Origin: Arsenophonus sp046530735
GTDB taxonomy: Bacteria; Pseudomonadota; Gammaproteobacteria; Enterobacterales; Enterobacteriaceae
Direction: 5' to 3'
DNA: 64,000 bases
Assembly: GCA_046530735.1 (NCBI GenBank)
Contig: JBHEQV010000005.1
Span: forward strand, 62,001-126,000
Shown piece after piece: positions 21,865 to 30,705 of this stretch. The translations under genes and the position numbers were made by a program. Below the pieces are notes generated by a model. It did no database searches, was not told the origin of the DNA, and was given only the letters and a program-made list of their open reading frames with translations. Within the stretch, counting starts at the first letter, position 1, and each line of letters starts with the position of its first letter.

Positions 21865-23081
21865 TTAGCTATGATATAGCAGATGAATGATAGCACCTCG
21901 GAAGTTTTCTTTGAGTGCTCTTTTTTTTAAAGAACAACTACACCATACAACATCTTTAATATTCAGATCAATACGGGTGGCGGAAGATATGAACATACAA
22001 ATTTTTATTAAGCTGTCAAGCATAAATGTGAAAAGCATAGAAGATATCAATTTCAATACCCTATTTTCGTGCCCACTGCATCATATAATGAAAGGTGTAG
22101 TTATAACCTAGCGCAAAACAGAGATTTTAGTAGTGATCAGTTATTATAAAAAAAGCTAAATAAAAAATGGGTATAGTGAAAGTAATACGATTGCGAATTG
22201 CAATCAAATAAAATTTGAACCTAATTTGCGAATCACTGTTCAATATCTTTGAAGTCTAATGAACTGCAGGCTTTTGACTTGCAGTTTTAGCAGAAAATGA
22301 CTGTAGGGAATATTAAAGGGAATCACAGCATTAATGATTCAGACATCCTCCATGATACAAATTATTCAATCAAGCATTCATTCTACAAATAGATATGTCC
22401 ACCAAGTTTACACTTTCAGCATGTTTTTAAGAAAATTATTTTACTCGTTATCAACGGTGAAAAGCAGTTTAGTTGAGCGAAAGAGATATATATGTGGTAA
22501 TTTCTCTCTGTGTATATTTAAAAAAATAGAAATCCTCATCCTATTCTACATTTATAAGGTCTATCCTGCCCAAATATCTTTGTGTTTATTCCAAGAGACG
22601 AAGAAGATGGGAATTATCCCTAGTTCTCTATAAGAGATAAAATCATCAGAAAGCATATTTTCAGTTATCACTTCTTAATATAACTTTATCAGCCTCATCA
22701 GATTGGTCTTGGCGTTGTTCAAAATCTTGAATAATCCTGAGCAAATACGAAATACTTGCGTGTCAAAAATTGAGAATAAAGAATTTTATGAATTACTGTA
22801 TAGCCTATTTTTGAGTGTCATAAAAAATTTAATCAGTTTATCATCATTAATTTTGGGAATAAGGAGATCATAAGCCTGTTTGGATAAACAGATGGGTGTA
22901 ATACGTGAAATTGCGTGTTATCTTATTGATTTATCTGATTTACATTTTATAAAATTTATTCTGAGGCATCTATATGAATCTTATTAAAGATTACATATCG
23001 CAGAATAAAGACAGGACTCAGATCATGAACATCATAAAAGTAGTGTATCGGCAGCACTCATTACCATACAGTACTTTGTTC
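21865..23081. other. Gene-free stretch between IS256 copy 5 and lgt
   Basis: Holds the second copy of the repeat seen at 1-260 (about 22330-22600, inverted) and otherwise short frames without recognisable similarity. A 99-residue open frame at 22334-22633 lies on the repeat. I do not recognise it, and the other copy of the repeat breaks the same frame, so I do not call it a gene. Confidence 0.5.
22330..22600. repeat. Dispersed repeat, copy 2 (inverted relative to 1-260)
   Basis: Complement of the sequence at the left edge of the window, with substitutions and small indels. The two copies share several blocks of 12-16 identical bases in the same order. Function unknown. Confidence 0.45.
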
Positions 23082-23960
23082 TTAAGTAATTAAACAACTT
23101 TTATAATGACTATCTCTCTTATAGGCCCAGATCATAATAAAAATACCAATAATGATCATAGGAATTGATAAAATTTGCCCCATACTTACACCACCAAATA
23201 ACCCCAACTGCGCATCCGGCTGACGGAAAAATTCAACAAGAACACGAAAAACACCATAACTAATTAAAAATAATCCTGACACACTACCAATTTGACGAGG
23301 CTTACGAATAAATAAATTTAAAATAATAAATAAAATAAACCCTTCAAAAAACATCTCATAAAGTTGAGAAGGGTGTCGTGGTAATACACCAAATTGCTCT
23401 AAAATAGGTAATAAAGAAGGATCTTGACTAATAACCTGAACGTCCTCTCCCCGAGATCCTGGGAACAACATTGCCCATGGGGTGTCTAATGTTACACGCC
23501 CCCAAAGTTCGCCATTAATAAAATTACCTATACGCCCCATACCTAACCCAAATGGAATTAATGGCGCAACAAAATCGGCAACATGGAAAAAATGACAACG
23601 GGCTCTACATGAATACAACCACATAGCACATATCACACCAATTAACCCACCATGAAAAGACATTCCTCCGGCCCAAACTTTAAATAAATATAAAGGATTA
23701 CTCAGAAAAGCTGGCAGATTATAAAATAAAAGATAGCCTAAACGCCCACCGATAAATACACCTAAGAAAGCAATATAGAGTAAATTTTCAACTTCATTTT
23801 TCATCCAGCCGCTATTTGCTTTACTGGCTCTTCGCTTTGCCAACCATAGAGCGAAAATAAATCCTACCAAATACATAAGACCATACCAATGAAGGGTTAT
23901 CGGACCAATCGAAAATATAACAGGATCAATATTAGGAAACACAATATAACTACTATTCAT
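23082..23960 (-). CDS. lgt: Prolipoprotein diacylglyceryl transferase
   Basis: Inner-membrane enzyme that transfers diacylglycerol from phosphatidylglycerol to the lipobox cysteine, the first step of lipoprotein maturation. From the chosen start it has 292 residues (291 in E. coli). Several hydrophobic membrane segments are evident, with 'LHWYGLMYLVGFIFALWLA' near the N-terminus, the 'GGMSFHGGLIG' motif, the Lgt signature around 'GRIGNFINGELWGR' containing the essential arginine, and 'RHPSQLYE'. A GTG and two ATG codons cluster at the start. The ATG at 23960 aligns with the family N-terminus 'M-SSY' and has an agag-rich stretch upstream. It lies after rppH on the same strand; ptsP, which separates them in E. 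coli, is absent. Confidence 0.96.
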   Translation of the reverse strand: MNSSYIVFPNIDPVIFSIGPITLHWYGLMYLVGFIFALWLAKRRASKANSGWMKNEVENLLYIAFLGVFIGGRLGYLLFYNLPAFLSNPLYLFKVWAGGMSFHGGLIGVICAMWLYSCRARCHFFHVADFVAPLIPFGLGMGRIGNFINGELWGRVTLDTPWAMLFPGSRGEDVQVISQDPSLLPILEQFGVLPRHPSQLYEMFFEGFILFIILNLFIRKPRQIGSVSGLFLISYGVFRVLVEFFRQPDAQLGLFGGVSMGQILSIPMIIIGIFIMIWAYKRDSHYKSCLIT

Positions 23961-24090
23961 CATCTTCACTCTTTAATTTTATAGAACTTGATATAATTGT
24001 GTGATTGAATGCGGTTTAAAACCTAATGGATTCTATTGAATAGATTAATCAATAAATCTATTTAATGTGTATTTTACGAAGTAAATTTTT

Positions 24091-24125
24091 AAAAAAATAA
24101 AGAAGAGTAGCTTTCACTACCCTCT
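24091..24125 (-). terminator. Probable rho-independent terminator after rppH
   Basis: Read on the minus strand, a stem of about seven pairs including one G-U (agggtag against ctactct) with a six-base loop is followed directly by a T-rich run (ttattttttt). It lies about 55 bases past the rppH stop codon and upstream of lgt. It would end the rppH transcript, leaving lgt to its own promoter. A second small perfect inverted repeat (tcgctt/aagcga) lies at 24128-24142. Confidence 0.5.
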
Positions 24126-24179
24126 AATCGCTTTCAAAGCGACAAAATTGGCTATTAAATTAATATACTTTTAATAAAT

Positions 24180-24713
24180 TTATTTAGGTACGTTAAGCCT
24201 ATAGGTATGGCTCTTATTTGATGTCATTGCACTATTTTGCAGTGAAATAACCATTGGAGCAAATTCTTTCATAACGCGTCGATAAACATCGCGTTTAAAA
24301 GAAACAACCTGACGAACAGGATACCAATAACTCACCCAACGCCAACTATCAAATTCAGGCGTTTTACTTGTTTGCACATTAATATTATGTTCATTACAAA
24401 GCAATTGTAACAAAAACCAACGTTGTTTTTGCCCAATACAAACTGGCTTTGTATCCCAACGCACCAAACGTTTTGGTAATTTGTACCGTAACCAGTTCCG
24501 GGTAGATGCTAATATTTTAACATCTTTATGATCCAACCCAACCTCTTCGAATAATTCCCGATACATTGCCTGTTCTGACAATTCTTTAGGATTAATTCCC
24601 CCTTGAGGGAACTGCCATGAACGCTTCCCATAGCGTCGAGCCCATAAAACTTGACCTTGGCGATTACAAATTACAATTCCTACATTCAGGCGGTAGCCAT
24701 TATTGTCAACCAT
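24180..24713 (-). CDS. rppH: RNA pyrophosphohydrolase (Nudix)
   Basis: Removes pyrophosphate from the 5' end of primary transcripts, triggering RNase E-dependent decay. The 177-residue protein (176 in E. coli) has the complete Nudix box at residues 38-60, from 'GGINPKE' through 'RELFEEVGL', preceded by 'RSWQFPQ'. It also has the family-specific 'STRNWLRYKLPKRLVRWD' and 'FDSWRWVSYWYPVRQVVSFK' segments. Only the last ~15 residues diverge. Gene order rppH-lgt-thyA is the enterobacterial order minus ptsP. Confidence 0.97.
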   Translation of the reverse strand: MVDNNGYRLNVGIVICNRQGQVLWARRYGKRSWQFPQGGINPKELSEQAMYRELFEEVGLDHKDVKILASTRNWLRYKLPKRLVRWDTKPVCIGQKQRWFLLQLLCNEHNINVQTSKTPEFDSWRWVSYWYPVRQVVSFKRDVYRRVMKEFAPMVISLQNSAMTSNKSHTYRLNVPK

Positions 24714-24828
24714 CTGACTACCTCGTTAAAATTTAAAAGATAACTTATTATTTTATATTACTCTATATAGTAATCCTTTATCAAATATAGTATTTTTACT
24801 TATAAGATAACATTTTATAATAAAATCA

Positions 24829-24928
24829 TCTCAATGGGTAGGATTCTAGCTATCAGTTTAATGTTGTTAACAGCTGGCCAGAAAACTCGTCGAACTTGAT
24901 TCTGATTAACATCGTCGTACGCAATTAA
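24829..24928 (+). promoter_or_regulatory. Degenerate TPP (THI-box) riboswitch upstream of thiB
   Basis: The leader of thiB aligns by eye with the enterobacterial TPP riboswitch. The best-kept part is 'cgtcgaacttgattctg' followed by 'attaacatcgtcgtacgcaa', matching the consensus 'GUCGAACCUGAUC-GGAUAA-GCC-GCG-AGGGA'. 'tctcaatgggta' at 24829-24840 corresponds to the P1/P2 start (UCUCAACGGGGUGC). The normally invariant CUGAGA block appears as 'ccagaa', the ACCCG block as 'ctcg', and the terminal AGGGA is lost. I infer that the aptamer descends from a real riboswitch but has decayed and may not bind TPP. It ends about 100 bases before the thiB start. Confidence 0.6.
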
Positions 24929-25025
24929 ACAATCCAATGATTTATTCATTCATAAATAGCTTCATTAACTGTCCACTCCTTATATCCTGCATTATTTTGA
25001 TTTAATCATATAGGAGAACTCAGTA

Positions 25026-26027
25026 TTGAAAAATTTACTATTAAAAATAGTTAGTGCTAACTTAATTTGTTGTTCAGCTTTTGCTCTACAACAAAAACCT
25101 ATATTAACTGTTTACACTTATTATTCCTTTATTGCAGATTGGGGGCCAGGGCCTGCAATAAAGCCTGCTTTCGAACAAATATGTCACTGTGAACTAAAAT
25201 TAATTGGCCTAAATGATGGAGTAGCGTTATTAAATCGTCTTAGAATGGAAGGAAAAAACAGCCCAGCCGATATTGTTCTCGGACTTGATAATAACTTAAT
25301 TGATCTGGCAAAAAAAACAGGCTTATTTATGAAGACCCAAGTTGACACTAGTCAATTGAAATTACCTATAAAATGGAATAATAATATTTTTATCCCTTAC
25401 GATTATGGTTATTTTGCTTTTATTTATAATAAAATGCGGATCACTGAAATACCTAAAAGTTTCGATGAACTTATTAATAGCACCAAACTATGGAAAATTA
25501 TTTACCAAGATCCACGTACCAGTACACCAGGTTTAGGGCTATTACTTTGGATACAAAAAATTTATGGGAAAAACAGTACCCAAGCTTGGCAAAAAATAGC
25601 TAAAAAAACTGTAACTGTTACCAAAGGTTGGAGCGAATCATATGGACTACTCTTAAAAGGTGAAAGTGATTTTGTTCTAAGTTATAGCTCTTCACCAGGT
25701 TATCATCTGTTAAATGATAAAAAAAATAATTATGCTGCTGCCCTATTTAGTGAGGGGCACTACCTGCAAATTGAAGTGGCTGCCAGATTAGCAACGAGTA
25801 AACAACCTAAACTAGCTCAACAATTCATACAATTTATGCTCTCACCAACATTCCAAAAAACATTACCGACAACCAATTGGATGTATCCGGTCATTGATAT
25901 TCCCTTAGTTGAAGTTTATCAAAAAATACCAGTACCTAAAAAATCATTGCAATTTAATACAGAAGATATTACTCAACATCGTAATCAATGGATCTATTTA
26001 TGGCAAAATGCCGTCAGTCACCAATAG
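25026..26027 (+). CDS. thiB: Thiamine/TPP ABC transporter, periplasmic binding protein
   Basis: Periplasmic receptor that captures thiamine and its phosphates and passes them to ThiP. The 333-residue protein (327 in E. coli) begins at a TTG codon, supported by 'taggagaa' about ten bases upstream. It has a signal peptide ending near 'CSAFALQQ', then 'LTVYTYYSFIADWGPGPAIK', 'DIVLGLDNNLI', 'FIPYDYGYFAFIYN', 'YQDPRTSTPGLGLLLWIQ', 'WSESYGLLLKGESDFVLSYS' and 'TNWMYPV', all conserved in ThiB. First gene of thiBPQ; its end overlaps thiP by 28 bases. An intact importer suggests dependence on outside thiamine, from the host diet or a co-resident symbiont. Confidence 0.96.
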   Translation: MKNLLLKIVSANLICCSAFALQQKPILTVYTYYSFIADWGPGPAIKPAFEQICHCELKLIGLNDGVALLNRLRMEGKNSPADIVLGLDNNLIDLAKKTGLFMKTQVDTSQLKLPIKWNNNIFIPYDYGYFAFIYNKMRITEIPKSFDELINSTKLWKIIYQDPRTSTPGLGLLLWIQKIYGKNSTQAWQKIAKKTVTVTKGWSESYGLLLKGESDFVLSYSSSPGYHLLNDKKNNYAAALFSEGHYLQIEVAARLATSKQPKLAQQFIQFMLSPTFQKTLPTTNWMYPVIDIPLVEVYQKIPVPKKSLQFNTEDITQHRNQWIYLWQNAVSHQ

Positions 26028-27595
26028 GCAGTTCATTTTGGCTTAACATAGTCGCGTCAGGCCTATTAATCACCATTGCGGTAGTCACTTTTAGCACTTT
26101 ATGGTTACATTCTTCTCAAATAAGTTGGGAAGAATTTATTGATGATAGTTATTTATGGCATATTATTGGCTTTACATTTTGGCAAGCATTACTATCAACC
26201 TTATTATCGATTATTCCTGGAATATTTCTAGCTAAAGCTCTTTTCCGACGGCATTTTAAAGGTCGAACACTGTTTTTACGTTTATGTTCAATGACACCAG
26301 TATTGCCAGTAGTAGTGTCTATTTTTGGCTTATTAACCGTTTATGGTCGTATGGGATGGATTGCTCAACTTTGTCAATGGTTAGGTATTAATTATCAATT
26401 TACCCCTTACGGCCTAAAAGGTATTTTATTAGCACATGTCTTTTTTAATTTACCTTTAGCTAGCCAGATGCTATTACTCTCACTAGAAAGTATTGCAGTT
26501 GAGCAACGCCAACTTGCAGCGCAACTAGGCATGAACCGATGGCAAAATTTTCGGATTGTTGAATGGCCTTATCTTAGGCGACAGATTTTACCAACATCTG
26601 TCCTAATTTTTATGCTTTGTTTCGCTAGTTTTTCTACCGTACTGACACTTGGCGGTGGGCCTGCTACAACCACCATTGAACTTGCTATCTATCAATCGTT
26701 AAGTTATGATTTTGATCTCAATAAAGCCGCTTTGTTAGCTTTAATTCAACTTTTTTGCTGTTTAGGGCTAGCATTATTAAGCCAAAAATTAAATGTCGTC
26801 TTTTTCGTTGGCGCTAGTCAACAATTGCGCTGGAAAAATCCAGCTGATACTCTATGGCAGAAATGGTCGGATACATTGCTGATTAGTATAACTCTATTTT
26901 TCTTAATTCTACCTTTATTAGCTATTATTATTGATGGTTTAAACTTAACACTATTACAGGTATTACAACAGAAAAGCTTGTGGAAAGCATGCATTAATTC
27001 GATTTTTATTGCTATTAATGCTGGAGTACTTTGTATTATTTTTACTATGATGCTACTTTGGAGTAGTCGTGAATTACGTTTTCGTGGTTCAATGCTACTT
27101 CATCGAATCTTTGAATTAAGTGGATTATTAATCCTAGCGATACCAAGCATAGTTTTAGCGACCGGATTCTTTTTATTGCTTAATAATACCGTTATTTTAG
27201 CTTACTCTCATTATAGTTTAATTATCTTAACTAATGCTTTAATGGCTATTCCATATGCCTTAAAAATATTAGAAAATCCGATGTATGACTTAGCTGAACG
27301 CTATAATTTATTATGTATTTCATTACAAATAAAAGGCATAAATCGACTAGTTTTAATTGAATTAAAAGCCTTAAAACATACAATAAGACAAGCCTTCACT
27401 TTTGCCTGCGTGCTCTCAATAGGTGATTTTAGTATTATTGCGCTGTTTGGTAATGAGAACTTTCTTACCTTACCTTATTATCTCTATCAACAATTAGGCT
27501 CTTACCGTAATAATGATGCGGCAGTTACTGCATTATTAATGCTATTAGTTTGTTTCAGTTTATTAGAATGTTTTTCAGGAAAAGAGCATGATTAA
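26000..27595 (+). CDS. thiP: Thiamine/TPP ABC transporter, permease
   Basis: Inner-membrane permease formed by a fused pair of binding-protein-dependent permease domains, about 12 membrane segments. From the chosen start it has 531 residues (536 in E. coli). An ATG 12 bases upstream is in frame, but the ATG at 26000 matches the family start ('MA-RQ'). Two EAA-type cytoplasmic loops that contact the ATPase are visible: 'EQRQLAAQLGMNRWQNFRIV' and the second around 'CISLQIKGINRLVLIELKAL'. Other conserved stretches are 'ILLAHVFFNLPLA', 'LTLGGGPATTTIELAIYQ', 'MMLLWSSRELRF' and 'LYQQLGSYR'. It overlaps thiB by 28 bases and thiQ by 8, so the three genes are tightly coupled. Confidence 0.96.
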   Translation: MAKCRQSPIGSSFWLNIVASGLLITIAVVTFSTLWLHSSQISWEEFIDDSYLWHIIGFTFWQALLSTLLSIIPGIFLAKALFRRHFKGRTLFLRLCSMTPVLPVVVSIFGLLTVYGRMGWIAQLCQWLGINYQFTPYGLKGILLAHVFFNLPLASQMLLLSLESIAVEQRQLAAQLGMNRWQNFRIVEWPYLRRQILPTSVLIFMLCFASFSTVLTLGGGPATTTIELAIYQSLSYDFDLNKAALLALIQLFCCLGLALLSQKLNVVFFVGASQQLRWKNPADTLWQKWSDTLLISITLFFLILPLLAIIIDGLNLTLLQVLQQKSLWKACINSIFIAINAGVLCIIFTMMLLWSSRELRFRGSMLLHRIFELSGLLILAIPSIVLATGFFLLLNNTVILAYSHYSLIILTNALMAIPYALKILENPMYDLAERYNLLCISLQIKGINRLVLIELKALKHTIRQAFTFACVLSIGDFSIIALFGNENFLTLPYYLYQQLGSYRNNDAAVTALLMLLVCFSLLECFSGKEHD

Positions 27596-28289
27596 ATTAG
27601 ATCAACTTGTCTATTGTTATGAAAATTTAATAATGCAGTTTAATTTTCAAGTAAATAAAGCTGAAAGAGTAGCTATATTAGGCCCTAGTGGCGCAGGGAA
27701 AAGCACTCTACTAAATTTAATCGCCGGATTTCAGTATCCAAAAGAGGGTAAAATTTGGCTAAATAGCCAAAATCATACCGATACATCACCTGCCAAGCGG
27801 CCAGTTTCTTTCCTTTTCCAGGAAAATAATCTTTTTTCTCATTTAACTGTTTGGCAAAATATTGCTTTAGGCATTTCACCAAATTTACGTTTAAAAAGAT
27901 TTCAGCATTGCGCAGTAAAAAAGATCATAGAACAAGTTTCACTTAATAATTGTATAACTCGTTTACCGGCTCAAATATCAGGTGGACAGCGCCAACGTAC
28001 TGCGTTAGCACGTTGCTTAATTCGCCAAAAACAAATTTTGTTATTAGATGAACCTTTTTATGCTCTCGATCCTGCATTACGTAATGAAATGTTCATATTA
28101 CTTAAACAAATATGTAATGAACGTAAATTAACCTTATTGATAGTTTCTCATAATTTAGAAGATACTAACCAAATAGCAACTCGGTCTATTGTTATTGCAG
28201 ATGGAAAAATTGCCTATGACGGTCAACCAGATTGCTTAATTAATGGTTCAACACCAGCAAGTATACTGCTGGGTATATTTCATTCCTAA
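27588..28289 (+). CDS. thiQ: Thiamine/TPP ABC transporter, ATP-binding protein
   Basis: ATPase that powers ThiBP. It has 233 residues, like E. coli (232). Walker A is GPSGAGKST at residues 32-40, the Q-loop is FQEN near 77-80, the signature is SGGQRQR at 131-137, Walker B is LLLDEP at 151-156, the D-loop is ALDPALR at 159-165, and the switch histidine is in 'IVSHNLED' near 188. All catalytic residues are present. A tyrosine replaces the usual serine after 'DEPF'; this position is not catalytic. The ATG overlaps the end of thiP by 8 bases. An IS256 relic begins about 55 bases after the stop. Confidence 0.96.
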   Translation: MIKLDQLVYCYENLIMQFNFQVNKAERVAILGPSGAGKSTLLNLIAGFQYPKEGKIWLNSQNHTDTSPAKRPVSFLFQENNLFSHLTVWQNIALGISPNLRLKRFQHCAVKKIIEQVSLNNCITRLPAQISGGQRQRTALARCLIRQKQILLLDEPFYALDPALRNEMFILLKQICNERKLTLLIVSHNLEDTNQIATRSIVIADGKIAYDGQPDCLINGSTPASILLGIFHS

Positions 28290-28342
28290 TTTTATTTATA
28301 AAATAAATTATTAATTCATACTTTGACGGGTAATTAGAATTG

Positions 28343-29732
28343 GAGAACTATGTTCATTTATATTGTATAAGATTTTTAAATGATGATGTTTATTCTGCTA
28401 ATTAATTTTGTGGATGATTTCAACAATTAAAGAAATGATATATTATGAAATGTCTACTCTAAGGTATCCGCTAAACTAGATATTACCTGTGATCTCTTGC
28501 ATGAACTTATTCGTAATGCTATTGGAAACTAATAGGTACTGTGTTATTGAGGCTGAGTTCTAAGGAATGCTGTAGCAACGTGCTGAATGGTGCCTTGTTG
28601 ACTTGACACTACCACATCCGCCTCAACCGTAATAATTATGTGCCACAGTAAACTATACAGACTGATATTGGCTATGTTTAGATTAAAGTACTTAAAGTCT
28701 AGGAATAACAATGGTAACAGAATATACTTCAACAGCTCCTTCCTACCTCCTTATCTGAAGTATATAAAAGGCGGCGAAGAGTTGTTATCATAGCTGTATC
28801 TGCGGAGCCATATCCATCGGTGATTTTTTATAATTCTAGAGGCGATTCTCTTGGTCAGAAAATCACATAGTTTCCTTATCTGAGAGATGATTAGGAGACT
28901 GAAATAGGAATACCTAAGAGTATAGGCAATAGTGCTTTCATGATTTAGCAATACGAGCTACGTTTATTTCTGGACCAATGACATATACCGTCCTGTCATG
29001 GCAAGAGAATAGCTTTTCCTGCTGTTCACTATCAACATCATTGTGTATGGATATGAGGAGATCATTACGATTGAAAGATGCTTATGAGAATAAAAAGAAA
29101 ATTGGGCGCATAAATTTTTAATGTGGCTAGTGAGCGCGTTTTTTAATCGTATCTCCGAGGCTTGATACAAGAGACGGTGCGATTAATTTTGGAATAGCAA
29201 TGCTAAAGATGTTCCCGAATATTCATCAGCAATGCTGATGAGTACACAAACTAACTAATGCAGTTAGTTTTACTTCCTAAAGGCATGAAACCGAAAGTTA
29301 AAGGTGAGCTTCTGGAGATTTAGCTAGGAGAAAACCGCGATCCCGCTAATAAAGTTTGTTGTTTTGTTGCAAAATTTTTATTGTATCACGCCAGTGATAA
29401 AAAAGATGTAAAAAAAAGCGAAAAATAAGCTTGCATTCCATGATTTTTCATTAGTCACTGGGTATCAATAAGAACGACGAATCTGATTGAATTAGTTTTG
29501 CGATAGTTAAGACACAAAGCTTATGTCTAAGCACTTGTAGTTTGAGAAAAACAACTCTTTTATGGTATCTAAGCTGCTTCCATCTGCTTAGAAAATCTGG
29601 GAAACCGGTTAAGATGATTTGACCTGTTAACTCCTGTTGTGGTAAAACAAGCATCAATTTAAGGATGGAGAATAGATTTATGAAGGATTATAGTGGAACC
29701 TGATTATTATAGATCAGATTTACTAATAACTT
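28343..29732 (+). mobile_element. IS256-family relic, copy 6
   Basis: Full-length layout (1.39 kb), left end 'gagaactatgttcatttata', right end 'gatttactaataactt'. It contains the recognisable 'gatgatttcaacaa...gaaatgatat' start region and the 'KPKVKGE' segment near 29280-29310. All reading frames are broken. Directly followed by the IS1595 relic. Confidence 0.75.
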
Positions 29733-29744
29733 CAATTATTTTAT

Positions 29745-30705
29745 TTAAATAATCTTCTCAAGGCTAGGAGATAATTAGATGAATAAAACGACCTCATATC
29801 ATGGAATCTACTCAGACATATTTTTAATTGGCTGATATAATTGCTCACATTTTAAATGAAGAATTCATTACTAACAATTCTCTGGTTACCATAACCTTAT
29901 TAGGCTATGGTGACTTAACTTTATCCTCGTTGATAACGGTTTTACACCATCTAGCTATCCTTTGAGCAAAGGATAGAGAGACTCTTTATCAAAGATTAAC
30001 TCAAAAAAACGGCTAACACACTCTGCATTAAACTCTTCAAGAATCTCATTGCTTACATGATCCCGTCGATCTTGAATGATTAAGACTGCAATTTGCTCTT
30101 TCCTTTTATTTCCTTCTATCCCGCCGCCTTTTCTAGCTTTTCTATGTGGAATAGAATAATTCTCTTTTAAAGGATTCAGGGAAATATTTCATTAACTTCA
30201 ATAATACTACTTAGTACATTTAAGTTAGCTGTCATCACTGAAGAAAGAAAACAGTGACTTTAATCTAAACGCCGTTTTAAAAATTAATGCCTATTTGTTT
30301 TTCTTACTCCCATAAAATCAAGTTATTTAAGATACATCGCAGATAATTAAACCATTTGTCCTTGTGATATAGTTTTACTATAAGACTTCTAGTAAGATCT
30401 TAAATATTTTCCTGTAATCTGGGATTTTATAACGATATCGATAAACCCTAATGAATTTCCCCAGCGATTATATGTTCACTGTGACAATATGGGTAGGATA
30501 AAGTAGAATCAGTTTCTTCAATACATTATCGATATTTCGATTTAATATTGATAAATACAATTAATAAGATGTAGCTTTATATTAACAGGAAGTGAAAAAA
30601 TCTCTTTGATCTGTATGACTGTTTCCTTTTATAGAAAATTTCTATAGAGAATCTCTTTCTTACAGTATAAGAGATTCCTACCAACAACCTTTATCAACAT
30701 AACTA
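29745..30705 (-). mobile_element. IS1595-family relic (minus strand)
   Basis: Minus-strand transposase remains in several frames. The upstream part contains 'LYPTHIVTVNI' and 'RYRYKIPDYRKIF', which match the family's zinc-ribbon region once its cysteines have been lost, then 'HKDKWFNYL'-like and 'KTAFRLK' blocks. Downstream are 'RKARKGGGIEGNKRKEQIAV' and 'LIIQDRR', 'NEILEEFNAECVS', and a C-terminal 'SQLKICLSRFHDMRSF'-like block equivalent to the 'SRLKGWLRRFHGV' motif. Homologous to 41800-42790 and to the split copy at 50520-52755. Dead, but the best preserved of the group in the catalytic region. Confidence 0.7.

Noticed and set aside
22334..22633. 99-residue open frame as a small gene
   Set aside because: Lies on a diverged repeat whose other copy (1-260) does not keep the frame; no motif.
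24128..24142. tRNA-like or regulatory hairpin between rppH and lgt
   Set aside because: Only a six-base stem with a three-base loop; no T-arm consensus or cloverleaf. The neighbouring stem with a T-run is the better terminator candidate.
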